This document shows, piece by piece, positions 9,652 to 18,686 of a stretch of 64,000 nt of DNA (the first letter of the stretch is position 1; every line of letters starts with the position of its first letter). The notes under the pieces were generated by a model. That model did not search any database and had not been told where the DNA came from. It saw nothing but the letters and a program-made list of their open reading frames with translations. The DNA comes from Phycisphaerales bacterium (GTDB lineage Bacteria > Planctomycetota > Phycisphaerae > Phycisphaerales > SM1A02): the NCBI GenBank assembly GCA_030749435.1, contig JASMKH010000006.1, positions 21,579 to 85,578 of the forward strand. Reading direction: 5' to 3'. The position numbers and the translations under genes were made by a program.

Positions 9652-10986
9652 TCAGAGCGTTTCGGGCACGATGGCCGCATCCTTCCACCGCCTCAGTTTC
9701 AATCCCAGAGTCCGCACGCCGATGCCCAATGCTGCGGCGCTTCGTCGACGGTGCCCCTTGTGATGTCGGAGCGTCGCCAGAATGGCAGTTCGCTCCAGAT
9801 CAGCCAGCGTCCGCCCACCGTCGCAGATCATTCCCCGCCGGCCTTCGCCGCCGGAGGATGCCTCCACCCAGCCCGCCAGCGTTGAGGGATCAAGTGACCG
9901 CGTCGTGGCGTGCAGCACCAACCGTTCGCACACCAGTTCCAGTTCTCGATCATGCCCCGGCCACTTCGCGGCGACCAACACGCTCAAGAGGTCCTGATCG
10001 AGTTCCGGCCGTGGACGCCCAAGCCTGGCGGCAGACTGGGTGATGTGATGGCAGATGAGATCCGGAAGGTCCTCGGCGCGGTCCTGGAGGGAAGGCATCC
10101 GCACAATGTGCCCGGACACCCGGTCCATCAGGGTCCTGCGCAGCGTGCCTTCCACAAGTGCCTGCAAAGGTGCCTGCCGCAGCGTAATGACCACGCGGGT
10201 CTGCCCCACGCGCGGCACGTCACTTCCCACCGCGGCCCAGTGACCGTCACGGAGCAATTCAACGAGCCGCAACTGCACCTGCTCGCTTGCGTTGTCGATG
10301 CCGTCAAGCAGCAGCGTTCCACCTGCGGCCAGGCCGATGGCCGACGGCCCCGGCTCAGACGCTCCAGGGAAGGCCCCAGCCGCATGCCCGAAGATCCTCA
10401 TGAGCAGCTGAGATGCTGTGCCGCCGCGACAGTCGATCGGAACGAAGGGGCCCTCACGCCGGATGCTGGAGTCATGCAGCCACCGGGCGGCCGCGTCCAG
10501 CGGAGTTCCGCAAGGCCCGTGGATCAGCGTCGGCACGTCGTGCTCGGCCACCTGTCGAAGCCGACTTCGAAAGCCCGACATGGCCTCCCCACCGCCGACC
10601 AACTCATCCTGAGCCCGACACGCAGCCTCTCCGGCTGGCGCCCCGCCCAACTGGCGGACACTCGTCTCGATGGCGGCTCGATGCCGCTGCCGCCCCCAAG
10701 CAACAAGTTGATCCAACAACGTCGGCCCCGCCTCCGATCCGCCAGTCGAACCGAGGTCGTCCATGGAGATCACGGTCGTGGTGGGGCAGACATCCCGTAC
10801 GCGGCCGCTCAAGGACTCGAGCGTCGCATCCGGCTGCGGCATCAGGACCACCACGGCAAACCGACCGCTGGCCACGGCGTCCAGCGCCGCTGAGACCGAG
10901 GACACCGCCTGGATGCCTGCGGGCAACTCAAACTCAGGATCACCGATACACAGGGCCCCCCGCGCCAAGGGCAGTTGTTCCGTCAT
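9652..10986 (-). CDS. NtrC-like sigma-54 regulator homologue with degenerate ATPase motifs and C-terminal Fis-type HTH
   Basis: HGPCGTPLDAAARWLH, GHAAGAFPGASE, AAGGTLLLDGID, WPGHDRELE, and C-terminal ILATLRHHKGHRRRSAAALGIGVRTLGLKLRRW. Confidence 0.75.
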   Translation of the reverse strand: MTEQLPLARGALCIGDPEFELPAGIQAVSSVSAALDAVASGRFAVVVLMPQPDATLESLSGRVRDVCPTTTVISMDDLGSTGGSEAGPTLLDQLVAWGRQRHRAAIETSVRQLGGAPAGEAACRAQDELVGGGEAMSGFRSRLRQVAEHDVPTLIHGPCGTPLDAAARWLHDSSIRREGPFVPIDCRGGTASQLLMRIFGHAAGAFPGASEPGPSAIGLAAGGTLLLDGIDNASEQVQLRLVELLRDGHWAAVGSDVPRVGQTRVVITLRQAPLQALVEGTLRRTLMDRVSGHIVRMPSLQDRAEDLPDLICHHITQSAARLGRPRPELDQDLLSVLVAAKWPGHDRELELVCERLVLHATTRSLDPSTLAGWVEASSGGEGRRGMICDGGRTLADLERTAILATLRHHKGHRRRSAAALGIGVRTLGLKLRRWKDAAIVPETL

Positions 10987-11054
10987 GGATCACTCCACCG
11001 CCGGCGAGTCCATTCACCAACGTCAGTGTCATATCGGACGTCCGCGGCCCTCGA

Positions 11055-12473
11055 TCAGACTTTTTTGGGCCCTCCGCCGCACTGCACCACCAGGGTTCCG
11101 GTGGCTGCATCGCCGGGCCCCTGCCCAAGCGGACCGAGCACCACGATGATGGCCAGCGGGGGCACCAGAATGGTGACCCCCTTCAAGAGGTTTCTGGCAG
11201 CAGTTCGCCACCAGACAATGCCGTCTCCGCGGAGCCGAGCGACGCGGAGCCCCATGATCCGCTTCCCGGGCGTGCGGTTCGTGGGCACCTCCCAGATGAT
11301 CCCCCACGCCACGGTTGTCGCAGCGGCGACCAGCAGCACCGGAATGGTCGCGGGAATGGGTCCCGTAAGCACCGCCGAAGCCAGATCGAGCGGAGATGCG
11401 CCCAGGACGATCGGGATGGCCACGACGCCCGGAACGAAGTCGATGAAAAATGCCACCACGCGGCGTGGAAGCGGGGCGACCTGGCATCCCTCCGGAAGCG
11501 AGACGACCTTGCTGCTCCGACCGAAGACGAGCATCAACACGACCACCAGGGCAATGCTGATCGAGACGGCCAGCGACCACAACCGCCCCCCGAGATTCGA
11601 TCGAAGCCTCAGCGGTTCCCACACGCCTGCCTCCCCCGACGCCCGATCGAGCACGCGGACCATCGGAGTCTCGCCGTCCATTCTGAACATATGGAGTCCG
11701 GATTCGGACGCCAACAGGGTCGCGTCATCACCGACATCGTCGAACGACGCCCAGGGCACGACCGCCCCGTCCTGTACCCACGCAAGCATTCGCGTCCCGT
11801 CGTCATGCTGGAGTCCAAGCAGCAGCGAACGCCCCGATCGCACGAGATCATGTGGAGTCCCCTCGATCCCGGCGAGGGCTGTTCTGGACCACTCATCCGG
11901 GCCGACGACGAATCGCCAGAGCGCCGCCTCGCCTTCATCGCTGCGGGTCAGCAGCGTCACATCGTCGGCGGTGGCCACGCCGGCAATGGGCGTGTCCTCG
12001 GTGCGGACCTCTGGCAGCGTGTGCCACGCCCCACGCCGGAGGGCGTGCACCGCCAGGACGTTGCCACCCTGCCGTCGGCTCAACAGCACCGGCCCGGCGG
12101 GGCCTCCCACCAGCAGCTCGACCGCCCCGTCTGCCTCCAGCGGTGGGAGTCGATCGAGTCCCTGTGGGGGCGATGTTCGCCATGACTCCATCTGGGCGTC
12201 CCACCTGGCTCGAAGTGCCAGGAGCGACACAGCGGCTCCCTCCCCCTGCTCGGGAAGCACCCAGACCGAGTCCCCGTGGGCGGCTATCGCACGCGGTTCT
12301 CCGCTCAGCGCCCGCAGCGACACATACTGCCTGCCGTCCGCTTCGGGGCCCTGAAGGCACAGCCGCATCACCGGCGGCGTACCAGCCTCCCAGCAGGTGA
12401 ACCACAACCCGGTCCCCTGGGAGGCCTGCATCGAGGCAGCGGCTGCGGCAGCCAACAGCAGGCCTGCGATCAT
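11055..12473 (-). CDS. RDD domain membrane protein with beta-propeller-like secreted N-terminus
   Basis: RRVVAFFIDFVPGVVAIPIVL and RTPGKRIMGLRVARLRGDGIVWWRTAARNLLKG (RDD); start set at signal peptide MIAGLLLAAAAAASMQ. Confidence 0.75.
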   Translation of the reverse strand: MIAGLLLAAAAAASMQASQGTGLWFTCWEAGTPPVMRLCLQGPEADGRQYVSLRALSGEPRAIAAHGDSVWVLPEQGEGAAVSLLALRARWDAQMESWRTSPPQGLDRLPPLEADGAVELLVGGPAGPVLLSRRQGGNVLAVHALRRGAWHTLPEVRTEDTPIAGVATADDVTLLTRSDEGEAALWRFVVGPDEWSRTALAGIEGTPHDLVRSGRSLLLGLQHDDGTRMLAWVQDGAVVPWASFDDVGDDATLLASESGLHMFRMDGETPMVRVLDRASGEAGVWEPLRLRSNLGGRLWSLAVSISIALVVVLMLVFGRSSKVVSLPEGCQVAPLPRRVVAFFIDFVPGVVAIPIVLGASPLDLASAVLTGPIPATIPVLLVAAATTVAWGIIWEVPTNRTPGKRIMGLRVARLRGDGIVWWRTAARNLLKGVTILVPPLAIIVVLGPLGQGPGDAATGTLVVQCGGGPKKV

Positions 12474-13276
12474 TCGACAACATCCGGTCTGAGATGCGCC
12501 CGCACGCGATCCAGATCGAACCAGATATCGGCGACAGGGCGAATCGCCTCTTCTGAAAACGCCCTCGCCGTCGAAGTGCTGACCTTGATCAGCGCTTCCG
12601 GAACGTGAAGATCGACGACCGATGCCAGCGGCCGCGCTTGGGGCGCATCCTGGACGCGAATCGCGCCGGTGGTCCATCGGTGCTCGCTGGTGAATCGACC
12701 TGTGTCACCCAGATCCACGACGACCTGTTCGACTCGAAGATCGGACGCCCGCAGCGTCGCCACCAGGGTGCCGCCGATCACATCGGCCGTGACTTTCAGG
12801 GAGGTCCCGCTGCGCTCGACGGACGCTGCATCCGGCCAGGGATCCAGCGCCAGGAGCATGCGAAACAGGGAGGGGCTGATCATCAGGCCACCATCGTCGA
12901 TCGATGGTGGCCTGACTCGGAGCACGGATGGCTCGGAGATCATGTCGAACTCCCAGTACCGATCGGGCGTCATCCCCACCCAGAACTTGACGTCACCAAA
13001 CTTGGTGATTCGAAGCGAGGCGTGCTCGTGTCCATCCAGCAGGACCTCCATGTCGCCCTGCTCCTTTCGAGCAGTGCGGTGGCCCTGGGCACCTTCCTCC
13101 CACTCCAGTTGAATCTGCCCCTTGAGCCGAAGCCACTGCAACCCCTCACACCGGATGGCCCATCGCTCAAGCACCGCCGGCGCGCCGCCGTCAATGACGC
13201 TCGACCCTGACGAGCGGTCCGGTCCCGCCACACATCCGGTGAACACTCCCACCACCAGGAGCAGCCACCACCGCAT
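12470..13276 (-). CDS. Putative lipoprotein
   Basis: MRWWLLLVVGVFTGC lipobox; overlaps the downstream RDD gene by 4 nt (ATGA). Confidence 0.6.
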   Translation of the reverse strand: MRWWLLLVVGVFTGCVAGPDRSSGSSVIDGGAPAVLERWAIRCEGLQWLRLKGQIQLEWEEGAQGHRTARKEQGDMEVLLDGHEHASLRITKFGDVKFWVGMTPDRYWEFDMISEPSVLRVRPPSIDDGGLMISPSLFRMLLALDPWPDAASVERSGTSLKVTADVIGGTLVATLRASDLRVEQVVVDLGDTGRFTSEHRWTTGAIRVQDAPQARPLASVVDLHVPEALIKVSTSTARAFSEEAIRPVADIWFDLDRVRAHLRPDVVE

Positions 13277-13277
13277 G

Positions 13278-13793
13278 CTACAGCTCCCCTTGAAGCACTT
13301 CGCCCAACTGCTCATGCAGGTCGACGATGTCCTCATCACCCAATTCAGGATCGCACACCACCCACGTCTGCCCCGAGTCACCCCGGCGGCTCAGGTGCCA
13401 CCGAACGCCGTCCGGCGAGGCTTCCCGCCGCTCGAACTTCACCAGCCGCTTGCGGAGCAGCACCAGCGTGATCACGAACCGGAAAGCGACCTTCTTCGGA
13501 TCCTCGGCATCCGCCAACCGGTCCAGCAGATCCAACAGCACTTCGTCATCAACGAAGAGCCGCTTGGCCGCCTTCGGCTCGGGCACCGTCGTTCGCCAGA
13601 AGCTGAAGAGCCCTTCCGGCCGGGCCCCCCTGTCCCAGGCCTCGACCGAGTAGTCCAGCCGCCGGAATCCTTCCTCCGCGGGTCCGTCGCACAGTGCAGC
13701 GACGCACGCCGACCCCGCCTCAAGCACCTCGCCGGTTGCCTCGCAGCGGCCGGTCGACCGTGCTACCTGATATGTGCCATCTGCGCCAGCCAT
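13278..13793 (-). CDS. Conserved hypothetical protein
   Basis: MAGADGTYQVARSTGRCEATGEVLEAGSACVAAL; only the 3' part of the longer annotated ORF looks coding. Confidence 0.55.
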   Translation of the reverse strand: MAGADGTYQVARSTGRCEATGEVLEAGSACVAALCDGPAEEGFRRLDYSVEAWDRGARPEGLFSFWRTTVPEPKAAKRLFVDDEVLLDLLDRLADAEDPKKVAFRFVITLVLLRKRLVKFERREASPDGVRWHLSRRGDSGQTWVVCDPELGDEDIVDLHEQLGEVLQGEL

Positions 13794-13865
13794 GAATGTC
13801 CGCTTCCCAATGGGAGAAAGATGAGCGAAGTATACTCGGCACCACCATCCACTTGAATCCCAAGG

Positions 13866-14690
13866 GTGTTCGCCCCCGTGCCATCGGATCTTCTCAGCAT
13901 CGACCTTCTGGAACTGCTCATCGAGTTGGCAGTCATCTGGTTCGTGGTCTACTTCACTGTCCGCTTTCTGCGGGGAACCCGGGGGGCGGGCATCGTCAAG
14001 GGTTTCGCAGTACTGCTGGCGGCCTTTGTCATTCTGCAACTGCTCGGGCTGGGAACAGAGCGGCTGGCGCGACTCAACTTCATCGTCAACTACCTCGTCG
14101 GAATCGTCGCGGTGCTGCTCATCGTGATCTTCCAACCCGAACTTCGACAGGCAACCATGCGGCTCGGGCAAGCAAGGCTGTTGCGACCGGGGCGCCGGGA
14201 AGCGGCCGACTCCAGAGTTGACGCGATCGCCGAGGCGGTCGGATTCCTGAGTCGCAGCCAGTTCGGCGCGATCATCGCCATCGAGCGGAACATTCGGCTG
14301 GGCAGCCTGATCGAAGGCGGTCAGCCGCTGGATGCGCGACTCAATCCAGCACTCCTCGAGTCGATCTTCTGGCCCAACAGCCCGCTGCACGATCTCGGGG
14401 TCGTCATCCGCGGCGAGCGAGTGCTTGCTGCGGGTGTTCAATTCCCGTTGGCCGAGGACGGCGTGCTCCCCGCGAAGTATGGATCGCGGCACCGTGCTGC
14501 GGTCGGACTGTCCGCCGAGTCCGACTGTCTGGTCATCGTCGTGAGCGAGGAGTCCGGCACGGTGAGCATTGCCGATGCGGGGAGTCTGGAGAGCCCGATC
14601 GCCACCGATCGGCTCGCCGAGACACTTCGTCGCCACCTGCACGACTCCCTCGACGAGATCGTCGTGGAATCACAGGGAGACGCGGCATGA
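13866..14690 (+). CDS. cdaA: Diadenylate cyclase (CdaA/DAC domain) homologue
   Basis: Membrane N-terminus; FQPELRQATMRLGQ, PNSPLHDLGVVIRGERVLAAGVQFPLAED, KYGSRHRAAVGLSAESDCLVIVVSEESG. Confidence 0.9.
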   Translation: MFAPVPSDLLSIDLLELLIELAVIWFVVYFTVRFLRGTRGAGIVKGFAVLLAAFVILQLLGLGTERLARLNFIVNYLVGIVAVLLIVIFQPELRQATMRLGQARLLRPGRREAADSRVDAIAEAVGFLSRSQFGAIIAIERNIRLGSLIEGGQPLDARLNPALLESIFWPNSPLHDLGVVIRGERVLAAGVQFPLAEDGVLPAKYGSRHRAAVGLSAESDCLVIVVSEESGTVSIADAGSLESPIATDRLAETLRRHLHDSLDEIVVESQGDAA

Positions 14691-15700
14691 GGTGGCCCCG
14701 TGAGTTCGGAACAATCGTTCTGGTCACCGTCGTCACGCTGTTGATCTGGCTCCTGGCAGCGGCCAAGACACGACAGATCGAAACGCTGGCGGGCCGGCTG
14801 GAGTTCACGGTGGCCAGCGACGCCGCCGGAGATCGATTCCAGGTCTCGCCTGCCCAGATCCCGGTCACAGTCACGCTCGAGGGCCCGGCGATCAGCGTCC
14901 GCGAGGCCCGCAACCTGCTCACCTCGTCCCCGATCCAGATTCCGCTGCCTGCAGAGCATGGCGCTCAGGAGATTTCGCCGCTCATCCGACTGCTCCAGAG
15001 CGCCCAGATGATCGCCGAGACCGGCGTCACGATCGTCGGGGTCGATCCTCCGGCGGCCATCGTGGACATCACCGAGTTCGTGAGTCGCACCGCCGTCACG
15101 CGAGCAGACATTCAGACGGCTTCGACCGTTCAGGACGTGTCGGTGACACCTAAGGAAGTAAGCGTTCGAGCGCCTCGCAACGTCATCCACGATCTGCCCG
15201 AGACCATTGTCGTGGACGCCGTGGTGGATCCCCGGGATGTCGCCAGACTCGAGCCCGGCGTCCTGCATACCGTCGAGTGTGCGCTCATGCTGCCTGAGAT
15301 GCTGCGATTGCCGGCATCCGTCACGATTGATCCGCCCACGGCACTCGTGTCTTTCCAACTCGTCGCACGACAGCGGCGGGCCGTCGTCCCCCGAGTTCGC
15401 ATCCAGATCATCTCGACACCGCAGGACTTCGAGGCCTACGCAATCGAACTCACGCAAGCAATGCTTACCGATGTCACCATCGAAGCGTCCCCCGAGGACA
15501 TCTCAGAAGTACAGGCGGGCCGCGCGCAGGTGATCGGCGTGGTACACCTGTCCACGAATGACAAGGAGCGTGGCATCGAGTCGAAGCCGATCTCGTTCTT
15601 TGCCATCCTCAATGCGGACGGGACCGCAACTCCGATCACCGCCACGGTGAAGGACGATGCCCACCCGGCCGTATCGCTTACGATTACATCTTCGAAGTAG
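14687..15700 (+). CDS. YbbR-like domain protein (CdaR-like)
   Basis: Single N-terminal TM, repeated YbbR-like beta segments; 4-nt overlap with cdaA. Confidence 0.75.
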   Translation: MRWPREFGTIVLVTVVTLLIWLLAAAKTRQIETLAGRLEFTVASDAAGDRFQVSPAQIPVTVTLEGPAISVREARNLLTSSPIQIPLPAEHGAQEISPLIRLLQSAQMIAETGVTIVGVDPPAAIVDITEFVSRTAVTRADIQTASTVQDVSVTPKEVSVRAPRNVIHDLPETIVVDAVVDPRDVARLEPGVLHTVECALMLPEMLRLPASVTIDPPTALVSFQLVARQRRAVVPRVRIQIISTPQDFEAYAIELTQAMLTDVTIEASPEDISEVQAGRAQVIGVVHLSTNDKERGIESKPISFFAILNADGTATPITATVKDDAHPAVSLTITSSK

Positions 15701-17014
15701 TCACTGCCAGCGGGTGCAGTGCCATGCCTTCTTGCCCCGCCTGAGCAGAATCGTTCTGCCGTGAAGCAGATCGTCAGCCACCAGCATTCGCGCGGCGGCA
15801 GTGTTGGGGGGAAGTTTCTGGCCGTTGACCGAGATGCTGCCGCTTGAGAGGAATTGTCTGGCCTCACGTTTTGAGGCGGCGAGTCCTGTCTCAGCCAATA
15901 CCTCAACAACCGCAATGCCATCGCCATCGAGTGCTGGTCGGGCGTGCTGGCTGGACGCCACGTCGGCGAAGACCGCCTCGAGCATGGCCTCATCCAGTTC
16001 ACGGATGTCACCGCCGAAGAGGGCCGCCGCAGCTGCTTCCACCCGCTTCACTTCGTCGTTGCCGTGCATCATCGCGGTCACTTGCTGCGCCAGGACACGC
16101 TGCGCCTCACGCTCGTGGGCCGCAGCGGCGTGCCTGCGTTCGAGCGCCTCGATCTCTTCCCTGCCCAGAAACGTAAAGAACCGCAGGAACTTCCCGGCAT
16201 CCTCATCGCTGGCATTGAGCCAGAACTGATAGAAGGCCCAGGGCGAGGTCTGCGGCGCCGTCAGCCAGACGACCCCCGACTCCGTCTTCCCGAACTTCGT
16301 GCCGTCGGCCTTGGTGACCAGCGGCGCGGTGATCCCGAATCCGCGGGCGACACGCTCTGGCTCACGCTGCATGGACCGCCGAATGAGGTCGATGCCCGCC
16401 ACGATGTTCCCGTACTGATCGGACCCCGCCAGTTGCACCGTGCAGTCCTGCGTCCGGCGGAGATGCAGAAAGTCATAGGCCTGCAGGATCATGTAGGAGA
16501 ACTCGGTGTACGAGATCCCCTGCTCGCGGTTGTGCAGCCGCTCACGAACCGAGTCCTTCTGAATCATCACGTTGACCGAGAAGTGCTTTCCGACGTCCCG
16601 CAGTACGTCGATCAATCTCAGATCACAGAGCCAGTCGGCGTTGTTGACAATCGTGGCCGCGTTGGGCGCGCCGCTGTCGAAGTCCAGTACGGCTCCGAAG
16701 ATCTTCCGCTGGGCAGCGACATTGGCTTCCACGACCTCTCTTGTCCTCAGCGACCGCTCCGCCTCCTTCCCGGACGGGTCGCCGATGAGCCCGGTTCCGC
16801 CACCCATCAGCACAATGGGCCGGTGCCCTGCCCGCTGCCAATGGGCGAGCAGCATCATCGGCACGAGATTGCCGATCGTGAGACTCTCCGCCGTAGGATC
16901 GAAACCGCAATAACACGTCCGCATGTCCTCGGCCAGGAAGGCTGGAAGCGCCTCGTCCGCGGTCGTCTGGTGGAGAAGGCCCCGCCATCGCAATTCCTGC
17001 AGCACATCCGTCAT
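15701..17014 (-). CDS. tyrS: Tyrosyl-tRNA synthetase
   Basis: YCGFDPTAESLTIGNLVPMM, GGGTGLIGDPSGK, QLAGSDQYGNIVAG, KFGKTESG, C-terminal S4 domain. Confidence 0.95.
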   Translation of the reverse strand: MTDVLQELRWRGLLHQTTADEALPAFLAEDMRTCYCGFDPTAESLTIGNLVPMMLLAHWQRAGHRPIVLMGGGTGLIGDPSGKEAERSLRTREVVEANVAAQRKIFGAVLDFDSGAPNAATIVNNADWLCDLRLIDVLRDVGKHFSVNVMIQKDSVRERLHNREQGISYTEFSYMILQAYDFLHLRRTQDCTVQLAGSDQYGNIVAGIDLIRRSMQREPERVARGFGITAPLVTKADGTKFGKTESGVVWLTAPQTSPWAFYQFWLNASDEDAGKFLRFFTFLGREEIEALERRHAAAAHEREAQRVLAQQVTAMMHGNDEVKRVEAAAAALFGGDIRELDEAMLEAVFADVASSQHARPALDGDGIAVVEVLAETGLAASKREARQFLSSGSISVNGQKLPPNTAAARMLVADDLLHGRTILLRRGKKAWHCTRWQ

Positions 17015-17019
17015 GAGGT

Positions 17020-17604
17020 CTACGCTCCTTGTCGCCTCCGCGTCGTGGCGAGTACCAGAATCGGCCAGATGCATACTGCGATGGTCGTGACGGCAATCGC
17101 CCCGATCGTGAATGCACGCAAGGACTCCTCTGTCAGCGGCGGCGTAGCGGCCGCTGCCTCGTCACCTTGGGCCAGGTCAGCCTGCATGGCCTGGAACGAC
17201 GCGGCAACAACCTCATCCAACCAGTAGATCGCGCCGAGCACGCCGATGATGGCCACCACGATTCGGGCGACCGCCCAGATCCGCAACCCGGTTCGACCCC
17301 ACGCAGCTCCCGACACGCTGCCGCTTCCGGCCACGATGAGCCACAGTCCCAAGAGCACTCCGGCGATGTAGCCCCCCGCCTCAAACGCCCGATGCCCCGA
17401 TGACTGCGGCGGTTGGTTCTGGGGCACATCGGTCATCGTTGAGGCGAACATGCTCCGCAGTCCCTGTCCGCCCCAGCACAGAATGCCCAGGCAGCCGATC
17501 ACAATCGACACGACCGCAACCCACTGTGGCACACTGGCCCGCGAAAGCGGCGCGAGTCCGGGGTCGCTCAATCCTGAAAATCCACCCTGCCCTTCACTCA
17601 TCAT
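17020..17604 (-). CDS. Hypothetical membrane protein
   Basis: 194 aa, about four hydrophobic segments. Confidence 0.55.
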   Translation of the reverse strand: MMSEGQGGFSGLSDPGLAPLSRASVPQWVAVVSIVIGCLGILCWGGQGLRSMFASTMTDVPQNQPPQSSGHRAFEAGGYIAGVLLGLWLIVAGSGSVSGAAWGRTGLRIWAVARIVVAIIGVLGAIYWLDEVVAASFQAMQADLAQGDEAAAATPPLTEESLRAFTIGAIAVTTIAVCIWPILVLATTRRRQGA

Positions 17605-17623
17605 CGGTTGTACCCCTGCCTCA

Positions 17624-18604
17624 TCAGAATTGTCTCAGGAATCTGGCATCGTTCTCAAACAGCCAGCGAATGTCGGCGATGCCGTATTTGCGCATGGCAA
17701 TGCGTTCCACACCAAGGCCGAACGCGAATCCGGACCAGGTCTCCGGGTCAAGACCGACGGCCGTCAGGACGTTGGGATCGACCAGACCGCATCCACCGAG
17801 TTCGACCCACTGCCACTGCCCCTTGATCCGCATCTTCATGTCGACTTCCGCAGACGGCTCGGTGAATGGGAAGAAACTCGGTCGCATCCGCACTTCGGCT
17901 TCTTCGCCAAAATAGGCGTGCGCAAACCCGAGCAGCGTGCTCTTGAGATCAACCATCGTGACGCCACGATCAACCCAAAGCCCCTCAACCTGATGAAACA
18001 TGCTGAAGTGGGTCGCGTCGTGCGTGTCCGGCCGATACACCCGCCCGGCTGCCACGATGCGGACCGGCGGAGGTGTGTTCTCCAGCACCCGGATCTGCAC
18101 CGTCGAGGTCTGTGAGCGGAGCATGCCCCCTCCGTCGAGATAGAAGTTGTCAATGGGCTCACGGGCGGGGTGGGACTCGGGCACGTTGAGCGCCGTGAAG
18201 TTGTGCCACTCGTCCTCGACCTCAGGGCCCGTTGCCGGCTCGAAGCCCATTCTGGCGAAGACCTCCAGAATCTCGGCGATGGTGCGGCTGATAATGTGCC
18301 GCTGACCGAGACCCGTTGGAGCACCCGGCTCGGTCACGTCGAGCGTCGGGCCGCTCGGAGTCCGCTGGCCCGCTCCCCTTCGCTCGGTGTAGGCCGCTTC
18401 GAGCGTCTTCTTCATCGCATTCATCCGCTGGCCGAACGCCGGGCGACCTTCCGGCGGAACGTCCTTCATGCGGCCCATGAGCGACTTCAAGCGACCCTTC
18501 GAACCAAGCCAATCGATGCGCCATGCCTCGATCGCGGCGGCATCCCCAGCTGCGTCGAGGTCTGCCAATGCCGCAGATTCAGTGGTGTCCAGTTCAGCGA
18601 GCAT
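17624..18604 (-). CDS. pheS: Phenylalanyl-tRNA synthetase alpha subunit
   Basis: GSKGRLKSLMGRMKDVPPEGRPAFG, HPAREPIDNFYL, TSTVQIRVLE, GFAFGLGVERIAMRKYGIADIRWLFENDARFLRQF. Confidence 0.95.
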   Translation of the reverse strand: MLAELDTTESAALADLDAAGDAAAIEAWRIDWLGSKGRLKSLMGRMKDVPPEGRPAFGQRMNAMKKTLEAAYTERRGAGQRTPSGPTLDVTEPGAPTGLGQRHIISRTIAEILEVFARMGFEPATGPEVEDEWHNFTALNVPESHPAREPIDNFYLDGGGMLRSQTSTVQIRVLENTPPPVRIVAAGRVYRPDTHDATHFSMFHQVEGLWVDRGVTMVDLKSTLLGFAHAYFGEEAEVRMRPSFFPFTEPSAEVDMKMRIKGQWQWVELGGCGLVDPNVLTAVGLDPETWSGFAFGLGVERIAMRKYGIADIRWLFENDARFLRQF

Positions 18605-18623
18605 GTTGGGGAAGGATACGAGA

Positions 18624-18662
18624 AATGGGGTCAGATACCTGCATCAGGTACCTGACCCCATT
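18624..18662. repeat. REP-like imperfect palindrome / hairpin
   Basis: aatggggtcagatacctg-cat-caggtacctgaccccatt; 18-bp stem, 3-nt loop; the single mismatch becomes G-U on the minus-strand RNA. Confidence 0.75.
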
Positions 18663-18686
18663 GAAGAAGCATTCAATTCAATGACG

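Noticed and set aside
10413-12185. 590-aa plus-strand ORF
   Set aside because: Antisense to the NtrC-like and RDD genes; His/Arg/Pro-rich composition typical of GC-rich shadow ORFs.
13794-14642. N-terminal extension of the minus-strand ORF 13278..14642
   Set aside because: The extension is antisense to cdaA; only 13278..13793 has coding-like composition and a sensible start.
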